The notes beneath the pieces are model-generated. The model was not told where the DNA came from, searched no databases, and was given only the letters and a program-made list of their open reading frames with translations. 7,270 bases of DNA from an uncultured Mycoplasma sp. (GTDB lineage: Bacteria; Bacillota_I; Bacilli_A; Mycoplasmatales; Mycoplasmoidaceae): contig CAMWHH010000035.1 in assembly GCA_947174035.1 (NCBI GenBank), positions 1 through 7,270 of the forward strand, given 5' to 3'. Below are positions 1 through 7,270 of the stretch, in pieces. Position numbers and translations under genes: made by a program. Each line of letters begins with the position of its first letter. Positions within the stretch are counted from its first letter, which is position 1.

Positions 1-1991
1 ATTCCATATAATTCAAAACCTTTACTTGTAATGAAATGAACAATTGGATTAGTTTTAAAATTTTGTGAATTAATTGTAATAACCAATGTTGCTAAGTAAA
101 CTTTTTCAAACTCATTAATTTTTTCTCAATCTCATTCTAAAATATATTTTTTTGATTTATCTGAAACACGTTCACAATCAAACCGGTGAATGAATAAAAT
201 CCCTTTATTTAAGATTCCAATGATTTGCATTCCAGGAAGTTTTGTACAACAATCAGTAAAAATTGATTTTTTATAGTTAGCAATGTTTTTATCTTTAATA
301 TTATTAGCAATTAATTCAGATTTTTGTCTTCCTTTCAAAAGAACTGAATAGTATTTTTTTCATTTTTTTGTTTTTGATAAAAATCCATAAATGCTTTCTT
401 TATTTTGTGAATTCTTATAAAAATTTAAATAACTTTCAAGTGATTTAAAATTTAAATATTCTAATCTTTTTTTAATTTCTTTAGCAGATTCTAAATTATC
501 TCCTAATGCATTTTTTAGTTCTTTAACTAATTCACTTGATTCTTCATAATTGTTGTCTAATAATCTAAAAACTTTTTTAGCTTCATCAACTGTTGTAAAT
601 TTTTCTCAATTAGAATTTGCTAAAACTTGAGTTCCATATTCAAAAGTTAAAATATCATCTTTAATTGGTTGATAATTTAAAGAAACTCTTACTCCTTCTT
701 TATAAACATTTTTTAAATACATTATTAGTTCAGGTTTATATCGATAAGCTAAATCTAAAACTGTAGAACCTTCATTAACTACATACCATTTGTTGTTGTT
801 TAAAAGTAAAACATCATATATTTTAGTTATTTTGATATTTTTAATTTTTTTCCCAATTTCTTTATCTGATAAATTAAAAATATCAAACATTAATTCATTT
901 TTAACTTCACTTTTACCTTCATCTTCACTTTGTTTGTACATTCAGTGAGCAGCTACTCCATAATTTGCCATAATATCCATTTTTGTATTTCTAATTTGTA
1001 CTTCAAGCATAACTTTTCTATAAGTTACTGTTGTGTGTAATGATTGGTACAAATTAAGCTTTGGAGAAGAAATATAATCTTTAAAAGTAGAAGGTAAAAA
1101 GGTGAAATTAATATGGATCAATCCAAGTACTTCATAACATTTTATTTCATCACTATCAATAATAATTCTTAGTGCAAAAATATCATGGATGTTTTTAATA
1201 TCCAATCCCTTTTCTAATTTTTTATAAGTTGAATAAATCCCTTTAATTCTTTCAATTAGTTTAAAATTGTATTTTCTTTCAGTTAGTATTTGATTAATTT
1301 GATTAACAACTAAATTCAAACTCTCACGGTTAAGTTTTAAAGACTTATCAATTAAATCTTTTGTTAATTCATACTTTTGTGGTTCAAGAACAGAAAAGGA
1401 TAAATCTAATAGTCTAGTTTTTTGTTGGTATAATCCCAATCTTCCAGCAATATTGGCATAAATTGTAAAAGTTTCATTAGCAATTCTTAATTGTTTTTCT
1501 TTTTTTAAATGGTTAATTGTTTCCATATTATGCATTCTGTCAGCAATTTTAACTATTATTGGTCTTAAATTGCTTGAAGCGCTCATAATTACTCTAATAA
1601 TGTATTCTGAGTTTTCTTTATCATATCTTTCTTTACTTCGGTTTTCTTCAGAAATTTTTGAAACCTTAGTAACAGTTTGAACCATATCTAAAATGTTTTT
1701 TCCAAATCTTTTTTCCATTTCTTGATCAGTACAATCTGTATCTTCTAATACATCATGTAATAATCCAGTAATAATGGTTGGAATATCCATTTTTCATTCA
1801 GCTAAAAAAATTGCTGTTTCTAAAGGATGAATAATATAAGGTTCACCACTTTTTCTTTGTTGGTCACCATGTTTTAATTCAGCAAATTCATAAGCTTTTT
1901 TAACCAATTTAATATCATCAATTGAATTATTGCTATTTTTTAATATTCCAATTAATTTAGATAATCTTTTTTTTATGTTTGGATTTGTCAT
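1..1991 (-). CDS. relA: RelA/SpoT-family bifunctional (p)ppGpp synthetase/hydrolase, 3' end cut by window edge
   Basis: Makes (p)ppGpp from ATP and GDP/GTP and hydrolyses it, as the cytoplasmic stringent-response enzyme. With UGA as Trp the frame is open from ATG 1991 to the left edge, 663 residues; six in-frame TGA codons are read through (1796, 944, 608, 362, 134, 128). Domains in order: HD hydrolase (about 25-200) with R46, H55, H79-D80, D151, N155 and T158, the expected catalytic set; synthetase (about 235-350) with R248-x-K250, D270, Y315-Q-S-L-H and the E330-V-Q-I-R strand; TGS (about 391-455), degenerate; helical linker; zinc-finger-like segment with C581-C582, H602 and C606; start of an ACT domain. 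Family length suggests that less than 100 residues are missing. The HD and synthetase sites look intact, so both activities are inferred. ATG 1991 is chosen because the longer frame to 2063 adds only a non-homologous AT-rich tail; the ribosome-binding site here is weak. Confidence 0.93.
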
Positions 1992-2198
1992 AATAAGTAC
2001 TTTATTTTTTAAATTTGTAATAAAAATAATTAAATTTAGATTATTATAATATCTAGAATACAATAATTTTTTATTGTTTAATACATTATATTTAATTTTT
2101 TAGCAAAGAAATTAAAAGTCATTTTTTTATAAAAAATATATATGTTAACAGTAAGAAAAGAACAAACAACAAAATTTGTATTACTTTAAGGAAAAACT
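1992..2198. promoter_or_regulatory. Divergent relA/rnj intergenic region with candidate -10 boxes
   Basis: This AT-rich spacer must carry the promoters for both divergent genes. On the minus strand, perfect TATAAT hexamers lie at 2090-2085 and 2048-2043 and could serve relA. On the plus strand, a TATATAT run at 2137-2143 is a possible -10 for rnj. No convincing -35 box was found for any of them, which is common in mollicutes. A perfect 7-bp inverted repeat with a 4-base loop at 2060-2077 (ACAATAA/TTATTGT) lies between the two relA -10 candidates. It could be an operator or simply AT-rich chance. Confidence 0.35.
2188..2192 (+). promoter_or_regulatory. Ribosome binding site of rnj
   Basis: AAGGA lies six bases upstream of ATG 2199. 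It supports this distal start, and so the long N-terminal extension, over the internal Met73 that sits just before the conserved beta-lactamase-fold core. Confidence 0.7.
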
Positions 2199-4088
2199 AT
2201 GCAAAAAAATAACAAAAATAATTTTAAAAATAAAGATTTTCACAACAATGTAAATCAAAATAACCAAAACAATCAGGTTAATAAAACAAATCTTGTAGAA
2301 GATGATGAAGTGGAAATTAAAGAAGAAAAAATCCACACTGATATTAAAAAAATTCCTGATTCTGAAAAGGTAGATTATAGTAGGTTTAAAAATATTCCAA
2401 TTAGTAATCAATTTATGAATAAACCTAATACTACTTATATTTTTGCTGTAGGTGGTTTGGATGAAGTTGGGAAAAACTCATATGCAGTTGAACATAATGA
2501 AGAAACAATTATGGTAGATTATGGGATTAAGTTTGCAAGTAGTGATTTATTAGGAATTAACGGAATTATTGCAAATACTGCATATTTTGTAGAAAATAAA
2601 AGACCAATTGATATGTTATTAATCACACATGGTCATGAAGATCATATTGGTGGAATCCCATATTTATTGCAAACTACAGAAGTTAAAAAGATTTGTGCAC
2701 CAGTTTTAGCAACTGAATTAATTAAAAGAAGATTATCAGAATTTAAAAACCTAAAATATAATCCTGAAATTATTGCTTATGAAGATAATTCAGTATTTAA
2801 AACTAAATACTTTGAAATTGATTTTTTTAGAGTTTGTCACTCAATTCCAGATTCATTTGGAATGTGTATAAAAACCCCAGATGGTAGAATCGTAAGTGCA
2901 GGAGATTACCGTTATGACTTTGGTAAAGATACAGATGATACTAACATTCACAAGTTAGTTGAAATGAGTAATCGTGGTATTGATGTTTTTCTATCTGAAT
3001 CAACAAATAGTGATCAACCTGGGTTTAGTATTTCAGAAGATAACATTATTAACAATGTAGAAACACTGATTAAAAACGCAAAAGGAAGAACATTTGTTGC
3101 AACTTTTGCATCAAATTTGGGAAGAATAGAAAAAATTATTGAAAGAGCTATTAAACTTGGCAGAAGAGTTTGTATTATGGGTAGAAGTATGGAGTCAAAC
3201 ATTAAGACTTCAAAAAAATTAGGTTATTTAAAAATTAGTGAAACTGATTTTATTAGTGCTAAAGAAGTTGCAAATTGTAAAGATAATCAAGTTTTGATTG
3301 TTTTAACAGGGTCACAAGGTGAAGAAATGGCAGCTTTAAATCAAATGGCTGAAGGTAAATACCAAAAACTATCATTAAAAAATACTGACACTATTATTAT
3401 GTCTAGTAATCCAATTCCAGGAAATTTTAAAAGTGTAGAAACACTTGTTAATAAGCTATATAAACAAGGAGTAGTTTTACATACTAATACTCCTAACTTT
3501 AGAATTCACTCTTCAGGTCACGCAACAATTCAAGAGTTGCAAATGATGTTTAAAATTTTAAAACCTAAATATTTAATTCCTATTCATGGTGAAAGCAAAA
3601 TGCTTAGTGCAATGAAAAGAAATGCAAAAGCAATTGGAATTGATCCAAACAATGTTTTTGTTTTAACAAATGGATTAAAAGTAGAATTAAAAAATCATGT
3701 TTTAACTCAAACAAACAACCGAATTGATGCTGAACCAATTTACATAGACAAAAAAGTTGCTTCAAAATCTACAACTGATTTAATTAACAAAAGAAAATTA
3801 TTATCAGAAGAAGGAATTTTTAATGTAATTGTGATGGTAGATTTCCAAGCAAAAAAAGTATTGAAAAATCCAATGTTAACAACACGAGGATGTTTCTTTG
3901 CAAAAGATTCTTCTTCTTTAATTTCAAAAATTTCTTTTAGTATCAAAGATGAAGTTGAAAAAGTTTTAAATCAGGGTGAAACTTCAAAACAAAGAATTAC
4001 TGATTTAATTAATAAAACAGTTAAATTTTATGTTTGAAAAAACAAAAAGAAAAACCCAATTGTTACCACAACTATTTTTGATAATTAA
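2199..4088 (+). CDS. rnjA: Ribonuclease J (metallo-beta-lactamase/beta-CASP nuclease)
   Basis: Cytoplasmic zinc-dependent 5'-to-3' exonuclease and endonuclease for mRNA decay and rRNA processing. The frame is 629 residues with UGA613 read as Trp; the true stop is TAA 4086-4088, adding 17 residues after the TGA. Core motifs in order: GGLDEVGKN (85-93), the metal site H144-G-H-E-D-H149, H214, the G-D236-Y-R-Y-D strand, SESTN (266-270), the beta-CASP stretch around 302-334, H437-S-S-G-H441 and PIHGE (461-465). The complete HxHxDH motif fits an active J1-type enzyme rather than the J2 form, which is degenerate in Bacillus; mollicutes often encode two RNase J paralogues, so the A/B assignment is uncertain. 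Residues 1-75 precede the core and are rich in Asn, Lys and Glu, probably disordered. Close relatives usually start just before the GGLxEIGKN motif, so this extension is unusual. Divergent from relA and closed by the terminator at 4099. Confidence 0.93.
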
Positions 4089-4098
4089 TAAGCATTTT

Positions 4099-4130
4099 AA
4101 AATCCACTTTTTGAATAAGTGGATTTTTTA
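4099..4130 (+). terminator. Intrinsic terminator of rnj
   Basis: An 11-bp perfect stem (4099-4109 with 4117-4127) encloses a 7-base loop. The stem's 3' arm runs into a T tract, 11 bases after the rnj stop codon. The T tract favours plus-strand termination. Confidence 0.88.
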
Positions 4131-4144
4131 TTTGTTCTTAGAAA

Positions 4145-4171
4145 TAAAAAACTACACCCGCAAGTGTAGCT
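4145..4171 (-). terminator. Terminator hairpin of the candidate small RNA
   Basis: Read on the minus strand, CTACAC (4169-4164) pairs with GTGTAG (4157-4152) around a TTGCGG loop, extendable by a G-U and an A-U pair to 8 bp. Six Ts follow. On the plus strand the same hairpin is followed by CTCCCGG, not Ts, so the polarity is minus. Confidence 0.6.
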
Positions 4172-4205
4172 CCCGGTCAAGCATAAATTAATCTACCCAA
4201 CCAAC
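4146..4205 (-). ncRNA. Candidate small structured RNA of unknown family
   Basis: This short stretch is clearly richer in G+C than the surrounding spacer and encodes no protein. On the minus strand a perfect TATAAT (4217-4212) is followed by about 60 bases ending in a hairpin with six Ts, the layout of a compact independent transcript. The sequence also allows a 10-bp stem with one bulge (4220-4210 with 4190-4181). The loop segment TTGGT (4204-4200) can pair with ACCGG (4177-4173) just 3' of that stem, suggesting an H-type pseudoknot. If that stem is real, the transcript must begin upstream of the TATAAT box. I do not recognise an Rfam family: it does not look like SRP RNA, tRNA, 6S or a purine/preQ1 riboswitch. 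It converges with rnj and diverges from fruR. Confidence 0.42.
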
Positions 4206-4270
4206 AGTATAATTATATGCTATAGATAATGAAATTTTTTTAATTATTTTTTTAAAATAAAAAAAGTATT

Positions 4271-4320
4271 TATCCATAATTATCCAAATTTATCCAAATT
4301 TATTAAAATTTATTCTTTTT
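4271..4320 (+). repeat. Five tandem 10-bp AT-rich repeats upstream of fruR (possible operator)
   Basis: Five consecutive 10-bp units all begin with TAT. The first three are TATCCATAAT, TATCCAAATT and TATCCAAATT; the next two, TATTAAAATT and TATTCTTTTT, are degenerate. The period is close to one helical turn, so the CC steps and A/T tracts fall on one face of the DNA. The array ends six bases before the fruR -10 box and covers the -35 position, as expected for a regulator site or phased curved DNA. Assigning it to FruR is inference from position. Confidence 0.6.
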
Positions 4321-4331
4321 ATAAATATAAT
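4303..4331 (+). promoter_or_regulatory. Candidate promoter of the fruR-fruA-fruK operon
   Basis: A perfect TATAAT at 4326-4331 lies 17 bases after TTAAAA (4303-4308), which matches four of six bases of the -35 consensus. Transcription would begin near 4338, at the Shine-Dalgarno, giving a very short leader of about 13 bases. The -35 lies within the 10-bp repeat array. Confidence 0.55.
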
Positions 4332-4337
4332 AGTTTT

Positions 4338-4343
4338 AAGGAG
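4338..4343 (+). promoter_or_regulatory. Ribosome binding site deciding the fruR start
   Basis: AAGGAG lies seven bases before ATG 4351. The in-frame TTG at 4345 would be only one base from it, so ATG 4351 is the start. Confidence 0.8.
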
Positions 4344-4350
4344 ATTGTTA

Positions 4351-5094
4351 ATGTCTATTTTAATTGAAGAGAAAATCATAGAGTTTTTAAAACTTAAAAA
4401 AGTAGTAAAGCCAAAAGAAATTGAGAAAAAATTTAATTTACCATTTTCTACTGCAAGAAGATATTTAATAAAATTGGAATCAAAAAATATCATTAAAAGA
4501 ACTTTTGGAGAAATAGTTTTTGTTGATGGTTTTAAAGAAAATATAGATGCTAATGCAAATAAAAGAATTTTAGAAAACACTTTTATTAAACAAAAAATTG
4601 CAAAAAAAGCAATTGAATTTGTAAACAACTACAAAACAATTTATTTAGATTCTGGTTCATGTTGTTATTTTTTACTTGATTATTTAAGCAAAGAAATAGT
4701 GATTTATACTAATTCGATTTTAAATGCTAATAGAGCTATTAATTTAGGGTTTAAAAATGTAAACATTATTGGTGGTTCAATAAAAAATGAAACTTTATCA
4801 ATTGTAGATATAGATACGGAATTTATTAAAAAAATTAATTTCCCAATTGCTTTTATGGGCGTTAATGGAATTGATAATTGTGGTAGGTTAACAACTCCAG
4901 AAAAAAGAGAAGGAATAACTAAAAAAATTATTGCCAACAAAAGTGAATTAATTGTTGTCCTAGCTGAAAAACATAAAATAAATAATAAATCTTTATATGA
5001 TTTCACTCCAGACAATAAAGAAATATTGGTAGTAACAGATCATGAGCAAATAGATGATGCTAATAGTGAAAACCTTCATTTTATATATGTTTAA
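4351..5094 (+). CDS. fruR: DeoR-family transcriptional regulator of the fructose operon
   Basis: 247-residue DNA-binding regulator. The N-terminal winged helix-turn-helix (about 5-60) has a recognition helix around STARRYLIKLE (33-43); the RRY replaces the RRD usual in DeoR proteins. The C-terminal sugar-phosphate sensor domain (about 75-235) shows YLDSGS (98-103), YTNS (119-122), IIGGS (139-143), MGVNGID (169-175), RLTTPEKRE (179-187) and VLAEKHK (203-209), all standard DeoRC landmarks. It is the first gene of the operon, 15 bases ahead of fruA and with its own promoter. In Spiroplasma citri the equivalent gene in fruRAK has been described as an activator, whereas most DeoR proteins repress. 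The sequence alone cannot say which applies here. The ligand is probably fructose-1-phosphate or another sugar phosphate, by analogy. It has no Trp codons, so the start is the only reading issue. Confidence 0.9.
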   Translation: MSILIEEKIIEFLKLKKVVKPKEIEKKFNLPFSTARRYLIKLESKNIIKRTFGEIVFVDGFKENIDANANKRILENTFIKQKIAKKAIEFVNNYKTIYLDSGSCCYFLLDYLSKEIVIYTNSILNANRAINLGFKNVNIIGGSIKNETLSIVDIDTEFIKKINFPIAFMGVNGIDNCGRLTTPEKREGITKKIIANKSELIVVLAEKHKINNKSLYDFTPDNKEILVVTDHEQIDDANSENLHFIYV

Positions 5095-5109
5095 AAAAGG
5101 AGTCAGAGA

Positions 5110-7269
5110 ATGATTGGAACTAATCAATTTTTTAAAAAAGATTTGGTTATTACCAATAAAAAATTTAAATCAAAAAATGAAGCTCTTAAATTTTTTGCAA
5201 AACTTTTAGAAACAAAAAAATATGCAAAAGATTATAATACAGTGTTTGACAAAGTCTTAGAAAGAGAAAATCAATTTAGTACAGGAATTGGAAACAAGAT
5301 TGCTATTCCACATATTAGAGATGATGTAATGAATGAATCTGTTATTCTCTTTGCAACTGTTGAACCCCTTGAATGAAATTCAGTTGATAACATCAAAGTT
5401 CAAAAAATCTTCTTTATTGCTATGAGCAATAAAGAAGGAACTAATTCTCATATGGATGTTATTGCAAATTTATCAAGACTATTCATGAACCAAGAATTTG
5501 TTAAAGATTTAGATTTGGTAAAAAACTATCAATCTTTAATTAGTTTATTAGACAAATATGCTGAAAATAAAAAAGAAGCTAATAATTTAAATTCACAATC
5601 TGATTATGATATTGTTGCAATTACTGCTTGTCCAACAGGAATAGCTCATACTTTCATGGCTGCACAAATGCTTGAAGATAGTGCAAAAGAAATGGGAATA
5701 AAAATTAAAGTTGAAACTCAAGGAACAGATGGTGCTAAAAATGTTTTAACACAAAATGAAATTGATAATGCAAAGGGTGTTATTATTGCTGTTGATAAAG
5801 TTGTAGATTTATCTAGATTTGCTGGAAAAGAAAATGTTTTAGAGATGGGAACAAAAGCTGTAATAAAAGATGCAAAAAAAGAAATTCAAAAAATTTTAGA
5901 TAACAAAGGTAAGAAAATGCCTGGTGTAAAATCTACTATACAAAACGGTGACATAGGTTCTGAAGATTTAATGTCATTTAAAGGTTTTGGAAAAAGGTTA
6001 TACAAAGGTGTTATGAATGGTGTCAGTTATATGTTGCCATTTGTAGTTTTTGGAGGTATCTTAATAGCATTATCTTTTTTAATTGATATTGAAAATGCTA
6101 ATACAGCTGGTGGTAATTTAGGGTCTGTTAGCCCAGTGGCTAAATGGTTTAATTTATTAGGTAATTTATCTTTTGGATTAATGGTACCAATTTTAAGTGC
6201 TTATATTGCATATGGTTTAGTTGGAAAATTTGGATTATTACCTGGTTTTATTTGTGGGTTAATTTCAGCTGGACAGTTTGTTTTTCAATTAGATCCTGCT
6301 ACTGGAAGTATTGATTGACTTGGTACACCAAAATCATCAAGTGGTTTTTTTGGAGGAATTGCTGGAGCATTTTTAACATCAGCTTTAATTATTGTATTTG
6401 TTAAATATGTATTTGGTAGTTTACCAAAATCATTAAATGGAATTAAAAATATTTTATTTATCCCTTTATTTGGAACTTTAATAATAGCTGCGCTATTTTG
6501 AATTGTTAATATACCTTTAATTTATGTAAATTATGGATTTTATAAATTTTTAGATCTTATGGGTAGTAATCAATATCTTGCACCATTACTGGGGTTAGTT
6601 ATAGGATTAATGATGGCTGTAGATTTGGGTGGTCCAATTAATAAAGCAGCATATTTGTTTTCAATAGCTACAATAGAATCAGGTACTGGTACAATAGCAA
6701 TGGCAGCTTCAATGGCTGGAGGTATGGTTCCACCTTTAGGAATAGCACTTTCTACTTCTTTCTTTAGAAAATTATGATCTCAAGAAGAAAGACAGACTGG
6801 AGCAACTTTATACATTATGGGTCTTTCTTTTGTTAGTGAAGGAGCAATTCCTTTCACAGCTAAAAATCCTAAGGTTTTACTTCCAGCAAATATTGTCGGT
6901 GGTGCAATAACAGGTTTATTAGTTGGTGCTTTACAAATTACATTACAAGCACCACATGGTGGTATATTTGTTTTTGCTCTTGTTAAAAGTTCATTATTTG
7001 ATACTGTAAATTTACAAATAGGTTTAGGAATTACTTTATATATTGTTACAATTTTAGCAGGTGCAATAGCATCAATGTTGATAATTTATTTTTTAACAAA
7101 GTGACAAAACAAAAAAACTAAAGAACCAAATAATGCTGAAAACAACACTAATAAAAATAAATTTTCTTTTAAAAATATAAAAAAATTAAATAATATCTTT
7201 AAAAAAATAAAAATTTATAAATATGATTTACACAATCACTTTTGCCCCATCAATAGATTATGTTATTAA
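5110..7269 (+). CDS. fruA: Fructose-specific PTS enzyme EIIABC
   Basis: Membrane transporter that imports fructose and phosphorylates it at C1, using phosphate relayed from PEP through EI and HPr. AGGAG (5098-5102) precedes ATG 5110. Five TGA codons are Trp (89, 403, 464, 556, 665), giving 719 residues to TAA 7267-7269. EIIA (1-150) carries the phospho-His motif GNKIAIPH (H68). EIIB (about 166-265) carries ITAC174PTGIAHT with the phospho-Cys. EIIC (about 290-664) has several hydrophobic segments, including about 305-325, 447-475 and 638-663, plus the signatures LGGPINKAA (506-514), SEGAIPF (576-582) and APHGG (614-618). The final 55 residues (665-719) are Lys/Asn-rich with no obvious domain, and their last 47 bases overlap fruK in another frame. 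An indel in the A7 run at 7201-7207 could have created this tail. Confidence 0.93.
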
Positions 7270-7270
7270 T
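7223..7270 (+). CDS. fruK: 1-phosphofructokinase, N-terminal 16 codons only
   Basis: ATG 7223 opens a frame reading [16 protein letters not shown] up to the right edge. This matches the first beta strand and substrate-binding region of PfkB-family 1-phosphofructokinases and tagatose-6-phosphate kinases, where M-I-Y-T-x-T-x-N-P-A-I-D-Y is typical; here Ala stands where Asn is usual. Downstream of fruA the expected product is FruK, which phosphorylates fructose-1-phosphate to fructose-1,6-bisphosphate. An in-frame TAA at 7208 rules out a much earlier start. No Shine-Dalgarno is visible upstream, so translation may depend on ribosomes already reading fruA. The start overlaps the fruA tail by 47 bases. 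Confidence 0.82.
   Translation, partial: MIYTITFAPSIDYVIN

Noticed and set aside
1..1991. relA broken into several pseudogene fragments by stop codons
   Set aside because: Every break is TGA, at positions where Trp is plausible, and domain order continues in frame across each; code 4 explains it fully.
2181..2411. Hydrophobic 76-residue ORF on the minus strand
   Set aside because: It lies antisense to the Asn/Lys-rich start of RNase J; AT-rich antisense frames give Ile/Phe-rich pseudo-membrane proteins.
4150..4230. Purine-type or preQ1 riboswitch
   Set aside because: CTACACCC and TCTACCC resemble short pieces of these riboswitches, but the remaining core and stem arrangement are absent.
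4150..4230. tRNA or SRP RNA gene
   Set aside because: No T-loop GGTTCGA, cloverleaf or CCA end, and no SRP core of the GGAAG/AGCAGCC type.
4271..4320. CRISPR array
   Set aside because: Units are 10 bp, contiguous and without spacers; no cas genes are nearby.
4290..5015. Minus-strand ORFs of 112 and 103 residues opposite fruR
   Set aside because: Antisense shadows of a well-conserved gene, with no motifs and no ribosome binding site considered convincing.
6316..6501. Frameshift or decay inside fruA
   Set aside because: All fragments lie in the same frame with only TGA between them, and the EIIC motifs are complete and in order.

Overview
The window is AT-rich DNA from a mollicute that uses genetic code 4 (UGA = Trp). 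Twelve in-frame TGA codons interrupt three otherwise well-conserved genes: six in relA, one in the RNase J gene and five in fruA. Only two TGG Trp codons are visible. Read with UGA as Trp, the apparent short ORFs join into full-length proteins. The gene set and the fruR-fruA-fruK order (known as fruRAK in Spiroplasma citri) suggest the Spiroplasma/Entomoplasma/Mesoplasma/Mycoplasma mycoides side of the Mollicutes. The exact genus cannot be fixed from the sequence.

Layout. Positions 1-1991 (minus strand) hold a RelA/SpoT-family (p)ppGpp synthetase/hydrolase whose C-terminus runs off the left edge. A 207-base AT-rich divergent intergenic region follows. Positions 2199-4088 (plus) encode ribonuclease J with an Asn/Lys-rich N-terminal extension, closed by a strong intrinsic terminator. 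Positions 4089-4350 have no protein gene. They hold the terminator, a candidate small structured RNA on the minus strand with its own terminator hairpin, and a run of five 10-bp repeats in front of the fru promoter. Positions 4351-7270 (plus) are a fructose operon: fruR (DeoR-family regulator), fruA (fructose PTS EIIABC) and the first 16 codons of fruK (1-phosphofructokinase).

How the parts work together. FruA should import fructose and phosphorylate it to fructose-1-phosphate. FruK would then convert that to fructose-1,6-bisphosphate for glycolysis. FruR probably senses a sugar phosphate and acts at the repeats. RelA and RNase J, read outward from a shared intergenic region, cover the stringent-response alarmone and mRNA turnover.

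Most worth a second look: the minus-strand candidate RNA between rnj and fruR, the phased 10-bp repeat at the fru promoter, the degenerate TGS domain of RelA, and the unusual 47-base fruA/fruK overlap beside an A7 tract. No defence system, mobile element or CRISPR array is visible.
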